Numbered from the stretch's first letter, positions 1-18,646 are shown. The stretch is 64,000 bases of DNA from Euglena gracilis (GCA_039621445.1 CP154957.1:924504-988503); one strand, 5' to 3'. Program-made: numbers and translations. Notes: generated by a model not told the origin, from the letters alone.

Positions 1-106
1 AACCCAACAAAAAAAGATAGTGTATATAAAAATGTATAAAAAAACCGTTGCCACTCCAGCCATAGGCTGTTAAACCTGGGGTGGGTGAAAAAAAGGGGAG
101 CTGTCC

Positions 107-202
107 GTGGTACCATCCTTGCCCAAGGCGTAGGAGAACTCGTCCCCACGGAAGCGGAAGGTGTCGGTGCCCCAGTAGCCGTCCTCCTGTCCTTCCCGAC
201 CT
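107..202 (-). CDS. Internal exon of a third KH-domain gene copy (partial, runs off window start)
   Basis: On the minus strand this reads a segment ending in GYWGTDTFRF, RGDEFSYALG and KDGTT. It aligns with the N-terminal KH1 exon of the downstream paralogue at 5615-5722 (...HRGTDVRKLRMDEM, SWALGR). KDGT lies where the KH GXXG loop is expected. The exon appears to stop at a border whose intron starts GGACAG, so CAG is at +4 to +6, the euglenid nonconventional pattern. The upstream border (intron ending CTGCCTCG) is less certain. The rest of this gene lies before base 1 or was lost. Sequence and paralogy are seen directly; the RNA-binding role is known for the family. Confidence 0.6.
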
Positions 203-810
203 CGAGGCAGCTTGGGAAAAGACTTCCACACTCAACCCCGACCTGGTTGGTGAAGGCAGAGGGTGCACAATTATCCAGGGGTTGGCAACAAGCCGAAAGT
301 CTTTCACCAAAGGAGGGGGGTTGTTGGGCTAAATGGGTGGGGGGGGTGGTTGTTGGACATAAGTTCTGACCAAAAAGGTGTAGCTTTTTTGGGCAAGTGG
401 CTTTTTTAATTATTTCTCCTGATCAACGAGTTTTGATTTCCACTTGATTTCCATTTGATTGCACGTTGACGGATATTTGGCTTTGGGGGCGCAAAAATGG
501 GCCAGAAATAGGCAAAAATGGGTTGGAAAAGGGCTGGCCAGCTCAAAAAGTTCATTTTTTTCAAATTTTCAAAAAGTCCATTTTTTTTGGCAGTTTTTAA
601 TTGTTTTTTTTTTTGGCAGTGTCAATTGGCAATTTTTGGGGTATTTTTTGCAGTTTTGATTGAATGGTAGGCTGTTATCCCCCATGTCTAACAACTGGAG
701 GACAATTGGAGGTTTGGTCAATCTTTTCTTTCGACCGAAAAAACCCTTATGATATGACCTTTGACAGAGAGTTGGGCTTCTTTGCTGTCCTTCCTGTGTG
801 GCTGACGCTG

Positions 811-3800
811 TCACTCACTCTCATGCTCCTTCGCTTGAATGCCCTTTGTGTACGTTCCGGGGCTCTTCCCTTCAACCGCAGACATCACCTTCAGCTCAGC
901 GGCTCGGCGGTTGCGCTTCAACCCATAGACCTTCAGCAGAGCCCCCTGCGACGACTGCCGGTTGCCACCATGGAAGGAATCTTCCCTGTTAGTAAGAATA
1001 GCTTTGGGCCATAAAAAGGGATTTCCTTGACCAGCAGGATGGATGGGAGGGCTCCCACTGGAAAACAATTGTTTGGTGATAGTACGGACACCTTGGTGAT
1101 GGGTCAAATAATTGCCTGTGCTCTGACAGCAGAGGAAATCTATGCCGATAATTCTCATTGTAACTCCCAGACTTGAACAGCCCGAATACAAAACCTTCCC
1201 CAAAATAAGACCCCGGGTCTACTTTTTGAGTCCGTTACTGAAAATCCCAAGGAGGGGTCTTACTTTTGGGGGGTCATCTACTGTTTGGATTTTTGCTGAA
1301 TAATTCAACCGAAAAAACTCCCCGTGGGAGGGTCCAAAAAATAGGTCAAAAAGGGGCGATGTTTGGCAATGAGCAAAAAATGTCTCAGAAAATGCCAATT
1401 TTGACACATGCAACATGGGCAAAAATTGAAAAATGACAAAAAATCACCCATTCTGGGAGCATTTTCACAGTTTTGGGGGGGGTCTACTTTCGTATTTTCC
1501 CCGAAAATCCCGAGGGGGTTTCCTTTTTGGGGTCTAGTTTTGGATTTTGCTGAAAATCGGCGGGGGGGTCTTATTTTGGGGGTCTTATTTTTGGGGGGTC
1601 TTATTTGGGGGGGGGGGGTTACTCTCGAAGCAGCACAATCCAGTGGCATTGTTCTGCCATGCACCGATGAAAATCAGACAGACACGAGACATGGTAATAT
1701 GCAGCACTGTTCACGTCACAATCCGTTAATTCCAGGCAAGTTGGTGTCATCATTCTGATAAGAGTTGGCGCGCTGGAAATGAGTTTCGCAAAGTGTCACC
1801 CACACCCAGCATTTTGCAGCACCACTCCAGACCAAAAACAGTGCCCCAGACTGGTGACCCTGGGTCCGAGCTTCACGAAGTCGTCCTTGCGGGAGTCCTC
1901 CTTGCGGTCCATGAAGAGCATGAATGCCCCAGACATGTCCTCGATGCTGGTCAGCGTGGCGCGTTTCAGCCCTGTGACGTACCCGACGCAGTCCTGGCAG
2001 CAGGGCCGGGGGAGCACTGTTCGGGCAGTCGGGGGGGGGGGGGGACAAGTTGCCTGCTTCCGGTGCCGGTGTGTGTGCCGGTGCAGCGAGGTGTTCGCGT
2101 GTGTTGTGGTGTGTTCACTGCCCCTCCCAACGTCCAGCGATCTCTAACCGTCTGTCCTCTGCTTGGGGGGGGGGGGCTGAGCATGGTTTATTCAAAATTA
2201 AGACGTACACGCAAAAGATATAAAAAAAATGGCAGTGATCAGGGGAGGAGGGTGAGCAGAGGGCGTAGAGTGTTCGTGGACAGGGGGGAAGGAGGGAACG
2301 CCCAATGTGGAAAGAGTGCATGTGTGTGGGGGGGGCGTGCTAGGACATGGGTTTTTTAAGACCGGGGGGGATAAGGGGGGGAGGGGGTCGGCACCCACCC
2401 AACCACCCCCTGGGGTGGGGCCCCCCGGGGGACCCACCTGCTTTTGCCAAAAAATGAAGGGGGGTCCAAGGGACCACCCACCCTCTCCCCCCTCCCCCCC
2501 GAGGGGAGGGGGGTCCAAGACTACAAACAACCCCAGCCTGGGGAGCAGCATCTGGCCATGAACCAGACGATGCCAAATTGACCTTAGCTTGGTGGTGGAC
2601 AATGGGGAGTATCTCACAGAGGGTCGACAAACTGCACTCTCAAATCAAGAACATCTTTGACATATTTGGAGATTTTTTTTGGAGGGAATGTGTTCCCCAA
2701 TCAGGCAATTACTTACGTATACAGGAGCTGAGCTGAGTCTACAGAGGAGGGGAGGTGGTTCCACTTCTTAAATAACAATCAGTCATTTTGGCATATGCCC
2801 CACCAATATTGACTCAAAGAGAATGGGGAAATATGCAACAGCTCGGGCACCAACGAGCCAGGTGGGGGGTATCCTCACACTCCACACTACTTGACCCAGC
2901 CGTTTGCTGAGGGAGAAAGAATCTGGGGCAGGTTCTGCCCATAGATTCACATGACGCCTGTGTGACCCGTGGGTTTTCGAGAGTGGGCGCCATGAGCATG
3001 CACCACGAGTCAGGGTTTGGTCCATTTTTTCAGCATTTTTAGCTGATTTTGGCTGGATTTTGGGTGGGTGGGTGGGTGGGTGTGGGTGGGTGGATGGTTG
3101 ACCCTCCAGGGGGGTCGTGGGTGTGTGTTTTCAAAAAAAAAGTGAACCTGTGGTTCCGCCAGTGTCAGAGGGATCCGTCCCTGGGCGGGGGATCATCATC
3201 ACAGTCACGTCGTCACGCCCCTCGAGGGGCATCTTCACAGGCCCCTTCAGCTGGTCCATCACGCACGTTGGCAGAAGGCAGGGCTCTGTGGCTCCAAGCC
3301 ATGCATGGCCGGCATCGTCGCCACCCCCTTCCCTCCTCCCCCTTCATGGCGACTCCAACCGAGCGGCCTCCTACCGCTCCCCCAAACCCGCAAATTCCCC
3401 CTCCCTGCTAACCCCCCCCCCTCACCCATACAAACCCTTATCCCCCCACCCTTACCCCAAAACCCCCACTTCCAATTCCCCCCCGACCCCCCCCTCTATG
3501 TCCAATGACCGGTAACCTCTGTCCTCTGACCGGGGGGGGGTGGTCTTTGGACATGGGGTCAAAAGAAAGTTGGTGGGCACCCGGGTCCCTACCCACCCAA
3601 AAATGCCCAAATTTTCCCTTCCGGCACTTCGCGCCGAAAATTTTGGGCAATTTTGACAAATTTTTGTCCAAAAAGTGTCAAAAATGGCATTTTGGCCAAA
3701 TTTTTGGCCAATTTTTGGGCAAAATTTTTCGTCCCGGCGCTTCATACCGGGACCAAAAATTTGGTCAAACCTCCGAAAAGGTGTCCTCTGACCGGGGGGG

Positions 3801-5421
3801 GGTGGTCATTGGACATAGGGGGGTCGTTGGACATAGGGGGGGGGGTAGATGCTGCAAGTGGGAGGTGCACGTCCGAATGCAACCTCAAGAAAGTGAATCT
3901 GTAAGCCATTGGCTACTCCCCATAATTGGGGCTCAAAAACCTTCTCTGGACAAGGCATGCAGGCATGGGAAGGCAACGCGGCTGCAAATGCAGGTTTGGT
4001 GGGGTAACAGCTGACCGTGCAACGGTGAGAGGTGATGTGTTCACATAAAAACAACTTACATCCCGCCACCACATTCAGCGAAAAAATGCTGAAAAAAAAA
4101 CATATTTTGGCAAAACAGAACGCTTCGGGGGGGGGGTGATTTCTGGCATCCTTGGACATGCACCCAAAATGTCAAAAAAAGTCATCTTTCGCCTTTTCAA
4201 TACTTGACTCATTCGACGCCCACACCGGCCATTGACCGGCCGAGAGGGGTTGGGCATCCTTTGGGGGTGGTCCTTGGGGGGCGGTTTATTTAAGGCGGTC
4301 CTCAGCCTTAGCCTTGGTAAAAATGAAGGAAAAAAAAACGTCCCATATGGGCCTTCCTGAAAGGACCTGAAAACGGGGGGATGCAACATGAACCCTCAAA
4401 AAAACGCGACGCAAAAAAAAACGCACGCAAAACATGTAAACTTTCGGAGCTCCCCCCGGGATGTACACTTTCTGCTGGAGAGGACTTAAAAAAATTTCTG
4501 GCTCTGCCAGAAAAAATTTTAATTCTTTTTATTTTGCACAACACGGAATTTGTTCACCAAAAAATGCAAAAATGACAAAAAATGACAGACTGACTTGGTC
4601 TCCTGGGGCAAAGCGAGAAATTTTTCATCAGAGAAAAAAATTTTCCAACAAAAGCGAAAAATCGCCAGGAAAAAAAAACACCAAAATCGAAAAATGCAAA
4701 AAAACACGTGTTTGCGTTTCCCCTTGCGGAAACCCCTTCCTCGGTCAAGGACCCTACCCACAGCGATCAGCGCTCAAAGAGCGCAAAGCCGCGCCTTCGG
4801 CAGGTATTCGCAGGCGCGCTGCCGCTCCTTCTTCGTGCCACAGATGTGCACGAAGTTGCCCACGTACTCCACGATGGCGCCTGACGCCCGGGCCAGCTTC
4901 TTGCGGGTGGCGCCCTTGGCAGAAGGCACAGGTGGGCCCCGGGGTTGGGGACAGAACAAACCACCGACGTCCCGGTCGCCGGCCAGAGTGTTAATCGGGT
5001 GAGTGGCCGGCCCAGCCCCTCCACCACCCATTGGATTTCTCACAAAATTCAATTCTGCTGGTGTGTCATGTCCAAACTGGGCAGGACTCGCCAACCCCCC
5101 CCCCCCCAGTTTCAACTCTGCCATTTTTGCCGGGGTGAGATTTTTGGTCAAAAATTTGATTTTTTCGAAATATCTCGAGAAAACGTGCATTGTTTTGGGT
5201 AGTGGCAGTCAGACTAAATGTACCCCTGGAGGCCCTCTATTCCCCCCATTCACCGTTTTTGGTTGCCGACACGCCTGGCCCATTTTCTGGCGCGCTTTTG
5301 TGGCAATTTTGGGTGAAAATAGAACCTCCCTCTCAAGGGGGACCACTCGACCCAATCCCAAAAATACCTATTGCAGTCATTTTAAAGCCAAAAATACGCA
5401 CTTCACCCCCCCACACACACG

Positions 5422-5496
<75 letters not shown>

Positions 5497-5722
5497 CACA
5501 CACATAAAGAAAGTCAATCCCTGTTTCAGGAGTACAACCATACTGAAAAATATCCGGTTCCAGAGCTGTCGCTTCTGAGACAGGGCCGGGGGCCTCAGCC
5601 AACTGGGCCTGGCCACGGCCGAGGGCCCACGACATCTCATCCATGCGCAGCTTGCGGACGTCCGTGCCCCGGTGGCGGGTCCGGGCACATCGGAAGAGCC
5701 GGGCCAACCTCCCCGGGAGACT
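811..5722 (-). CDS. Two-KH-domain RNA-binding protein, copy 1 (five exons, nonconventional introns)
   Basis: Exons in transcript order: 5615-5722, about 4802-4914, 3187-3266, 1866-1995, 811-931 (stop). KH1 runs from SWALGRGATRKKL through ASGAIVEYVGNFVHICGTKK to ERQRACEYL; KH2 contains IPQDCVGYVTG, SIEDMSGAFMLFMD and ends GVYGLKRNRRAAELKVMSAV. The C-terminus is short and charged (AKEHESE). Phases match at every junction, and the intron ends are GGCCAG...CTGCCAAG, GCCCAG...CTGCTGCC and ACCCAG...CTGCTGAA. The second intron has CTGCCAAC at its 3' end but no clear CAG at its 5' end, so the 4802 border is uncertain by a few bases. KH domains bind single-stranded RNA or DNA; the specific role is unknown. 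No start codon was identified, so the N-terminus is open. It lies head-to-tail with its paralogue at 7216-13456. Confidence 0.75.
932..3186 (-). other. Two nonconventional introns of KH gene copy 1 flanking exon 1866-1995
   Basis: Intron 932-1865 starts ACCCAG and ends CTGCTGAA. Intron 1996-3186 starts GCCCAG and ends CTGCTGCC, and its ends can pair (CAGGG with CCCTG). Neither has GT-AG borders. Both contain G or C tracts of 7-12 bases and transposon-like patches. Around 2345 there is a CATGGGTTTTTTAAG end resembling the TTTTTTAAG termini of the small hAT-type elements elsewhere in the window. No additional gene is supported here. Confidence 0.65.
3267..5614 (-). other. Two nonconventional introns of KH gene copy 1 flanking exon 4802-4914
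   Basis: Intron 4915-5614 starts GGCCAG and ends CTGCCAAG; removing it joins ...ALGR to GATRKK in frame. It contains a CA dinucleotide array at 5409-5497. Intron 3267-4801 ends CTGCCAAC; its 5' side reads GCCGAAGGC, which can pair with GCCTTCTGC at the 3' side with a mismatch. Inside it, 3600-3790 holds an AT-rich stretch with the recurrent motif GGCACTTCGCGCCGAAAA. Nothing gene-like is seen. Confidence 0.6.
5409..5497. repeat. CA dinucleotide microsatellite
   Basis: About 90 bases of almost pure CA repeat within an intron of KH gene copy 1. Apparent THTHTH and VCVCVC reading frames here are artefacts. Confidence 0.95.
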
Positions 5723-7215
5723 ATCGCCAGACTTTGGGCGATTCTTGCAAAATCCACAACTACCAGAACTGAGAAATCAAACAATGATGGGATACTGTGA
5801 GTCGCCCCCCCACAGGGAGCATCCTGTCAGATAGCATAATTGTTTATGTGCAAAAATATCACAAAATGCAAGATGTTATAGACTGATAGAGGCCGTGCAA
5901 ATTTTTGCCAGGTTTTGAAATATGCATATTGGCCCACTCCAGGGTTCTAAAATTGCAGCGCAAGTGGCCAACAATTTGAAAACCAACCCCCTCCCTTTGG
6001 AAATTGTTCTGTGGGCCACGGGAAGAGATTCTTGCAACCACCCTTTCTGCCACTGGGTTTTTTGTTGGTGGGCAAAGAAGCTAAAGACAATTTTGCAATC
6101 TGAGGGACTGGCAGAACTCCCAAAAAACTTGGGTGATCTTTGGGCAACGGCGGATTGCAACGCTGAGAGGGGAGTCCTCCGCACTTCTGATGGGGCCAAA
6201 GTGTCCCACCCCATTTCTGAGACGGTAATAGGGAATGGCCATCTGACAGGTGGGACGTTGGCAGTTTCCAGAGCGGGACACAAACAACTTCTCAGCAAGA
6301 CTGCTTCCCGGGTGGGGGCATATCTGAGGGTGGGGGAGTTTCAAGTCATACAAATAGCCAGCAGCCTTTTCCAGCACCGGACCCCTTCTTATTTCCAGCC
6401 GCCAAAGGGCGGCTGGATGGCACCGGGTTTTTTTTGTTTTCGGAAGCCAAAAATGGTCCAAAATGGGCAAAAATCGGTTAGATTTGGGCTGCCTTGGGCA
6501 AGTTTGGGGTCCAGAATTGTTTGCATAATTGCATACCTACCCCCCCCCCCCCCGGGAAACTGTCACCTGACAGGTTGGCCAGTACCGGGGACCCTGACAA
6601 CTTCCTATCATGACAGGTTGGCGGGTACCACGGACCCTGACAGTTTCCCGGGTGGGACCCTGACAGTTTCCCGGGTAGGGCATTTCAAGGGAAAGTCACT
6701 GAAAAATGACCCTGACAGGTTGGCCGGTACCACGGACCCTGACAGTTTCCCGGGCGGGACCCTGACAGTTTCCCGGGCGGGACCCTGACAGTTTCCCGGG
6801 TAGGGCACTTCAAGGGAAAATGAATGAAAAAATGACCCTGACAGGTTGGCCGGTACCGGGGACCCTGACAGTTTCCCGGGCGGGACCCTGACAGGTTCTC
6901 GGGCATGACAGTTTCCCAGGGGGGGGGGGGGGTAGGTAATTGGCAATTTTTCGATTTTTTGGGGGGGGCACCCAGTTTGACCCCCAGATGGACCCAGTCC
7001 CACCCCAATGGGGGGAGGCCAGCAGCCTTTTTCCAGCCAGCCCAAATTTTCCAGCCTCTGAGCTGGACCCTCCCCCCAGTCACTAAGCAACACTTGATAA
7101 AGCCTGAGAAGCTGCCAGGGTCCCTCGCACTGGCCAACCTCTCAGGCGGGCTGGCCTTCGGCTGAAGCGATGTTGGGATTGATATTTCCCCAGTGCTGGG
7201 AGGGTCCGGGTCCGG
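5723..7215. other. Intergenic spacer between KH gene copies, with minisatellite
   Basis: This separates the first recognised exon of copy 1 from the stop of copy 2. The 5' end of copy 1 must lie here or have been lost, but no start exon could be assigned. 5830-6540 is ordinary mixed sequence without a convincing frame. 6555-6925 is a minisatellite, annotated separately. 6925-7140 has long G tracts. The long plus-strand frame through this region depends on the repeats and is not a gene. Confidence 0.5.
6555..6925. repeat. Minisatellite of about 22-bp units (CCTGACAGTTTCCCGGG)
   Basis: Repeated units read GACCCTGACAGTTTCCCGGG, alternating with CCTGACAGGTTGGCCGGTAC. A higher-order repeat is visible, because GTAGGGCATTTCAAGGGAAA recurs (6676 and again near 6802). 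The related phrase near 6236-6275 (CTGACAGGTGGGAC) suggests the array grew from local sequence. Confidence 0.8.
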
Positions 7216-13456
<6,241 letters not shown>

Positions 13457-15714
13457 AAGCACCGCAACGCAACGTGCCAACCACGCAAGGGTTACGCTGT
13501 TCTAATGAAAGCTTTCATTTCTGAACACTTGTATTTTTTTTTAAAAAAAATGCCACCCCTCCCCCCGAAATAATTGGGGGCTTTGGTTTGGCGACCAAAT
13601 GTGAGCCTCGAGAAATACCAACAGGCGCTGTGCAGACGGCAGGGAATCAATCGGTTTAGGACCGTGGTGGTCAGCACCCCTTTGGGCCCCTGGGGTTTGG
13701 GGGATGCACTTTTAGGGGTCGATTTTGAGGGTCCAGAAAACATTTGGCACTTTGCCAGGGGGGTGACCATTTGTCCAACAGCCACAAACCAGGACCCACC
13801 CCCTCCTCAATGTCACGCATTTAGTTGTTGATTGATCTTGGTGGAATTCCACCGATTTTCAGCAAAGCCAGCTGTGAATTACCCTCCCCTCCCCCCAAAA
13901 TGGCCACCCTCCAGACACCAAAATGGACCCCAACATGGACACTCTGAGGGGGGGGGACACTTTGGGGTCAAATTTTGGCCTTCGTCGCCTTTGGCGCCGA
14001 AGGAAAATGGCAACTTTGAGGGGGGGGGTACACCAAAATTTGCCATAACTTTTGGCCACTTTGGGGGGGGGGGGACACTTTGAGGGGGGGGGTGAGGGTA
14101 TATGTTCAGCAAAAATGTCCAAATCATTTCTACTGCCGCAGAATGAGTGTTTTGAGGTCCAGGAATTTTCTGCATTCCAATGTCAGGTTGGTGACCTCAG
14201 GTGGAGGAGGTAACAAAGTACAACGCCTCGGTTTCACATTTGGGTACGATGTCAAGGCTTTTAGCAAGGCATCAGTCTGCGATACTATTATACGGGGGGG
14301 AATATGCGCTAAAAGCCCCCCCCCCAAAATATGGGCTAAAATATGTGGGAATGTGCGCTGAATATGCGGAAAAATATGCGGAAAACATGCGACTTTTCCA
14401 AATCGGGCCAGGTTTGGACATGTTTAGGTGATCCACTTGCAAGCCATTTTGGGCCATTTTGGGGCAATTTCAGCTCACAACCGGCCACAACCAACTGTTT
14501 GCAGACCATTTACGACCATTTCGGGCCTTTTTACACCTTGGGGCCATTTTAAAACAAATTTGACTACTTTTTTGGCCATTGTTGCGGACATTTTCAGTCC
14601 TAGGACGATTTTTGCGATGGAAAAAATGGCCCCAATGACGAAAATAACAACTGATTTGCCAATAAAAATGGCCAAAAAGTGTGGCCAGATAATGACCAAA
14701 AATGGCCAACGGTGCCCAAAATGACTCACAGAATGGCTCAAAACTGGCAAAAAAAATTTGGCTGAAAATGACCCTGAAATGAAAGCAAATGGCCTAAAAT
14801 GGTTGGAAGAAGTTCAAAACGGCCCCAAAAAATGCAGAAAATATGCGGAAAATATGTGGACAATATTTGGACGGGAACAGGTAAAAAAATGCAGTGGAAA
14901 ATTCCTTCTACCCCCCCCCCTAGTCGTATGACCGGGTTCCTGCAACCTGTGACCGGGGGGGGTGGTCATAACACCCCCCTAACCTGCAACCTGTGACCGG
15001 GGGGTGGTCATAGATGAGGGGGCGGTCGTAGGTGTGTGTGAAAACTGTCCCAAAATGGCATTTTTTACCCCCCCAAAATGTCCCATTTTTCAAAAATCCG
15101 GCGCTTCGCGCCGGCAGGGGGGACCTTATTTTGGGGGGGTCCATTTCATGGATTTTTGCTCGGACCGGCCAGGGGGGGGACTTATTTTGGGGGGTTACAT
15201 TTTTTGCAACCTGCAACCTGTGACCGGGGGGGGTGGTCATAACACCCCCATGACCTGCAACCTGTGACCGGGGAGTGGTCATAGATGAGGGGTGGTCGTA
15301 CGACTAGGGGGGGGGGGGTAATAACCCCCGAAATATGCGCTGAATATGTGCAAAATCCCCCCCCTTGCTGTCCATCTGCGCTGTTGATGGCGCGCCGCTT
15401 GTTGCCCCCCACTCTGGAGCTCATGCCGCAACGTGTCCACGGTGTCGCTCATTGCGAGAGCCCCCTGCGTGACCGCTGCGTGCGGACAGACCCGACCCCG
15501 CCTCCGCGGGCGTCGCCGGCTGTCTGACGCGCCGGCCCCGCGGCTGCAAAGCTGCTGCGTGGGCTGTCTGGGTTCGGTTCCGACAGAGTCCACACCAACA
15601 AAATGTCCCCACTTAGCCCAACTGCCAGTATGCTCTCTGTCTTGCAAAGCTGGGGGGGGTACCTGCCAGGCCAATGGCGCTGGGGGCAGGGTGGAGGGGG
15701 GCATCTGGCATAGA

Positions 15715-15825
15715 CATACATATATAATTATATACATATATTTTTGTATATATAATTACATATATACATATACTAAAATATATACATATATACATACATA
15801 TACATATGATATATATATGTATAGA
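15715..15825. repeat. AT-rich TATATACATA microsatellite
   Basis: Low-complexity TATATAC and CATATA repeat. Similar tracts occur at 56980-57050 and 62280-62460. Confidence 0.9.
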
Positions 15826-16994
15826 TGCCCCCCTCACACCCTGTTTCTCGCCGAGTAAGTACTACAGACTTCAATTTAGTGGGCGACCGCGGCGTAGTTT
15901 GCCGGGCTGCGCAAAAATTTTTTATATCCGTGGCGGCAACAGCGGCACACAATCGAATTTTTGCCACAGCACCCCGCGGGCCCGACCTGAACGCTGCCGC
16001 GGTGCACCAACAACGCACCCGCGGCGCACATACTTTTTTCTTGTAGTGGCATGCGGCGCTGCCGCGGCACATGCGGCATACAGAAAGAAATCTTCCGCGG
16101 CGCATACGGCCATAAAATTTCCGGTGCCGCGGCACACGTGGCGCAGAAAAAAAAATCCACGGCACACTAAATGAAAGTCTGCTGCCGACCAGGCCTAGTC
16201 GGCCGACCAATTGGGTAGTCGACCGACTAGTCGGCCAACTACCCACTAACCCCCCACAGTCTACGTCATTGCGCCCCCAGGGGTTCACTTCCACTCTCCC
16301 AAAAACCAGTTACTCACATTTTGTGGGGGGGGGACCAATCGGTCAATGCCCCCCAGGGGGGGTCAGCCACTCAGGAATAAGGAAAATTTGCCCACAAATA
16401 TGAAAAAAGTGGAAAAATTTTCGGCATCTTTGGCCCCGGTCACTTTAGTGGTGTTATTGCCAACCAAAACTCACCAAAAGAAAACACAGATGTAAATACA
16501 TACAGCAAGCAATTTCGATACGGCTTCATTGCTTGAAGAAGACTAGAACATATTATAGATTTTTTTTTTTTCCCTCTTTCCCCCCCATTTCCCCCCCCCG
16601 CGGTCCCCCCCCCCACCTCCACCCCGCGTCCCGGATTTTGGCTGAGCACATTTTTTTGGTCGAACAAAGTAAAATTACAGCGAAATTTGGGTGACTGCCA
16701 AAAAGCCTTCATGAATTTGCAAATGGGCATCTTCGCGACAATAGTGCAGACTGCCTGGGTGTCTCCCCCCCACCCCCGGTCGAACACCCCACAGAGAAGC
16801 AGGGAGACGCTGCTGCTAGATACGCTTCATTGATGGAAGAAGACCTGAACATAGAGAGCAGGGGGGTTTCCCACGCCCCCCCCCCCCGCGGTCCACCACC
16901 ACGTCCCAATCCCCCCCCGCGCCAGCCACAGAGGCCCATGGGATTTTGGATGACTGAGAACATGTTTGGGTCGACCAAAGGAGTGCAAATGGGG

Positions 16995-17225
16995 TGAGTG
17001 CCTGCCCAGGCAGGCACTACCCCCCCCCCCCAGGGGGGGATCGGATTTCGGCCTGTGCCCAAGCACATTCCTTTGAAAATAGGCCATTTTTGGCTCCCCG
17101 GCGCCTTCGGCGCCAGGGTTGTGCTAGGGCACTTTTGGCCGTGTGCCTTAACCCCCCCGGGGGGGGGGGGTCGGATTTGGAGTGCCTTGGAGTGCCTGCC
17201 CAGGCAGGCACCCCCCCCCCTGTGT
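16995..17225. mobile_element. Small element related to the intron-forming element at 10013-10268
   Basis: Both termini carry GTGCCTGCCCAGGCAGGCAC palindromes, and the core contains GGCGCCTTCGGCGCC. The arrangement and words (AAGTGCCTGGGCACAGGCCG in inverted form) match the element at 10013-10268 read on the other strand. TSDs are not resolved because the flanks are repetitive. Confidence 0.55.
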
Positions 17226-17485
17226 GCACTGTGGCTGTTTTTTTGGTGCCTTTTATCCCTTCTTCTGGCCTGGCGCTGTTGTTCGCCTCTGGCCCTTTTT
17301 GTCTGTGTACATGGAGGTGGCCGGAGCCTGGCGGGACTCACCTTGTTTACGATGCCTACCCAAGGTTGACGGCTTGTTTTTTTGAAACAAAAAAAACAAT
17401 GGTTTTTTTTAAAAAAGTATGTTTTTTAAAAAAAGCAAAAAAAAACGTCATGGAGGGTTTGGGAGAAAATGTTTTGCTATAAGGA

Positions 17486-17582
17486 GAATCGTGATCTGAT
17501 CCCGCTTTCACACTGTGACAACCGGGGGCGCCGTAGGCGCCCCCGGTTTTCACGGTGTGAAAGCGGGATCAGATCACGATTC
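17486..17582. repeat. Near-perfect hairpin, about 45-bp arms
   Basis: GAATCGTGATCTGATCCCGC at the left is mirrored by GCGGGATCAGATCACGATTC at the right, centred on a GGGGGCGCCGTAGGCGCCCCC core. It lies immediately outside the left end of the large fold-back element starting near 17588. Confidence 0.9.
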
Positions 17583-17881
17583 TATCTTGACCGTGTTTTT
17601 ATTCCACAATGTACACCGGCCGTGAAAACCGTGTTCAAGTCCACGTGATTCGCGTGAAATATGGTGTTTTTGGTGATCACGTGTACACTTTGGGGGATCT
17701 TGTGTACACCGTGGTGTACATGTTGACGTCCACGTGTACACCTGGTGGACAACTGATCAGTCCACGTGTACACCATGGTGTACACGTGTTTAGATCACAT
17801 GTACACCAGGTGTACACGTGGACGTCCACATGTACACCTGGGTGAAAACGGGTCAAGCGCAATGGTGGTTTTTTTGAAGAA

Positions 17882-18136
17882 AAATTTTCTGCTCTCCTCC
17901 TTCTAGTTTCTATGTTCGGCATAAGAAAACCCTTCGCGTCTTCCTCAGCCATGATCGCCTGGGCACCCTTGCTGAGTGCCAGATGCCCCAGCCCCCCACA
18001 GTGTTCGCGGAGTTTGTGGAGGCCTTGCACAAGGTGAAATCTCCATCAGAGGAAGAGGACACCCTGCTCGGCCCAATACCCAACCCTAACGTCGCCCCGC
18101 CTATGGACTACCGCCGGGCCCGACTTGGCTGCCCCT
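17882..18136 (+). CDS. Coding exon of unknown function (FYVRHKKTLRVFLSHDRLG...)
   Basis: It follows a strong 3' splice-site-like tract (CTGCTCTCCTCCTTCTAG). It reads FYVRHKKTLRVFLSHDRL, then PTVFAEFVEALHKVK, then an acidic SPSEEEDTLL and RRARLGCP plus stop. GC-rich third positions and balanced composition support coding. I do not recognise the domain. It overlaps the next open frame in a different phase, so either an intron border or a frameshift separates the two, or they are one protein with a 1-nt error. Confidence 0.5.
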
Positions 18137-18646
18137 AATTGTTTTTTGGATTACATGGGGGTTTGCGCAGCCCATGGGGCACAACACGACTCGCTGGACG
18201 ATTGCTTTTTGGGATGGGCTTGGTGGTGCATTGATGCGACGGAGTTGTATTCAACCCCGGAGCAGCAACAGGTCTGTGTGGCAGCACGAACGGAAAAGGT
18301 TGGCGCCAATTTTCGTGTGCGTTCTATGCCTGTTTTATCCCCGGTCAGCAGCAGCTCCAGCGCGGCACGGAATGTTGCCGAGTGGACTCAGCAGCTGACC
18401 TGGGAAGCCCCGCCCTCGGAAGAGGGGGCTGCCCAAAACCAGTTGCTGGACACTGTTCCGTCCGTTTTCCCTGGGGTTAATGGGGAGCTCTTGTGTCCCC
18501 GTTGTGGCGTTAAGGTGGGTTTCCCAACCTCCTCCGATGCCGCCCGTTCTGTTTCGTGTCTTGTTTGTGCAGACACATACCATTTCGTGTGTGCTGACCT
18601 ACGTCGTGCTCCCAAACGTCCCTGGATATGCCAGGGGTGTTTGTGA
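18125..18646 (+). CDS. Protein with C-terminal PHD-like cysteine cluster (paralogue at 57070-57276)
   Basis: Open for about 173 codons with no ATG at its 5' limit, so it is an exon rather than a full gene. The N-terminal part (PNCFLDYMGV, DDCFLGWAWW, ARTEKVGANFRVRS) aligns with a second locus on the minus strand near 57070-57276 (ANCLEFAKLC, LDAFFVAWAGWE, AQREQQSGTLF). The C-terminus has LCPRCGVKV, SCLVCADTYHFVC and WICQGCL, a Cys/His spacing like a PHD or zinc-ribbon fold. Such fingers occur in chromatin readers and in transposon proteins; context favours the latter. Confidence 0.55.
   Translation: MAAPNCFLDYMGVCAAHGAQHDSLDDCFLGWAWWCIDATELYSTPEQQQVCVAARTEKVGANFRVRSMPVLSPVSSSSSAARNVAEWTQQLTWEAPPSEEGAAQNQLLDTVPSVFPGVNGELLCPRCGVKVGFPTSSDAARSVSCLVCADTYHFVCADLRRAPKRPWICQGCL

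Larger units (their letters stand above)
13457..17485. other. Spacer upstream of KH genes: short elements, AT microsatellite, G/C tracts
   Basis: Contents seen: 13870-14110, G tracts in a repeated GGCCACTTTGGGG context (similar blocks at 46730-46920 and 60290-60480); 14280-14900, AT-rich mixed sequence; 14920-15310, inverted copies of CAACCTGTGACCGGGG flanking a TTCGGCGCTTCGCGCC-type core; 15370-15560, GC-rich sequence with a possible 5' exon of KH gene copy 2 (MSDTVDTLRHELQSGG from ATG near 15455, minus strand, unproven); 15715-15825, AT microsatellite; 15868-16190, a short element with CAGACTT/AAGTCTG ends; 16180-16270, a remnant of the GTAGACTGGG element end; 16560-16800 and 16995-17225, small elements. 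Confidence 0.45.

Noticed and set aside
5922-6788. A 288-codon plus-strand open frame
   Set aside because: Its second half is the CCTGACAGTTTCCCGGG minisatellite and the first half shows no recognisable domain.
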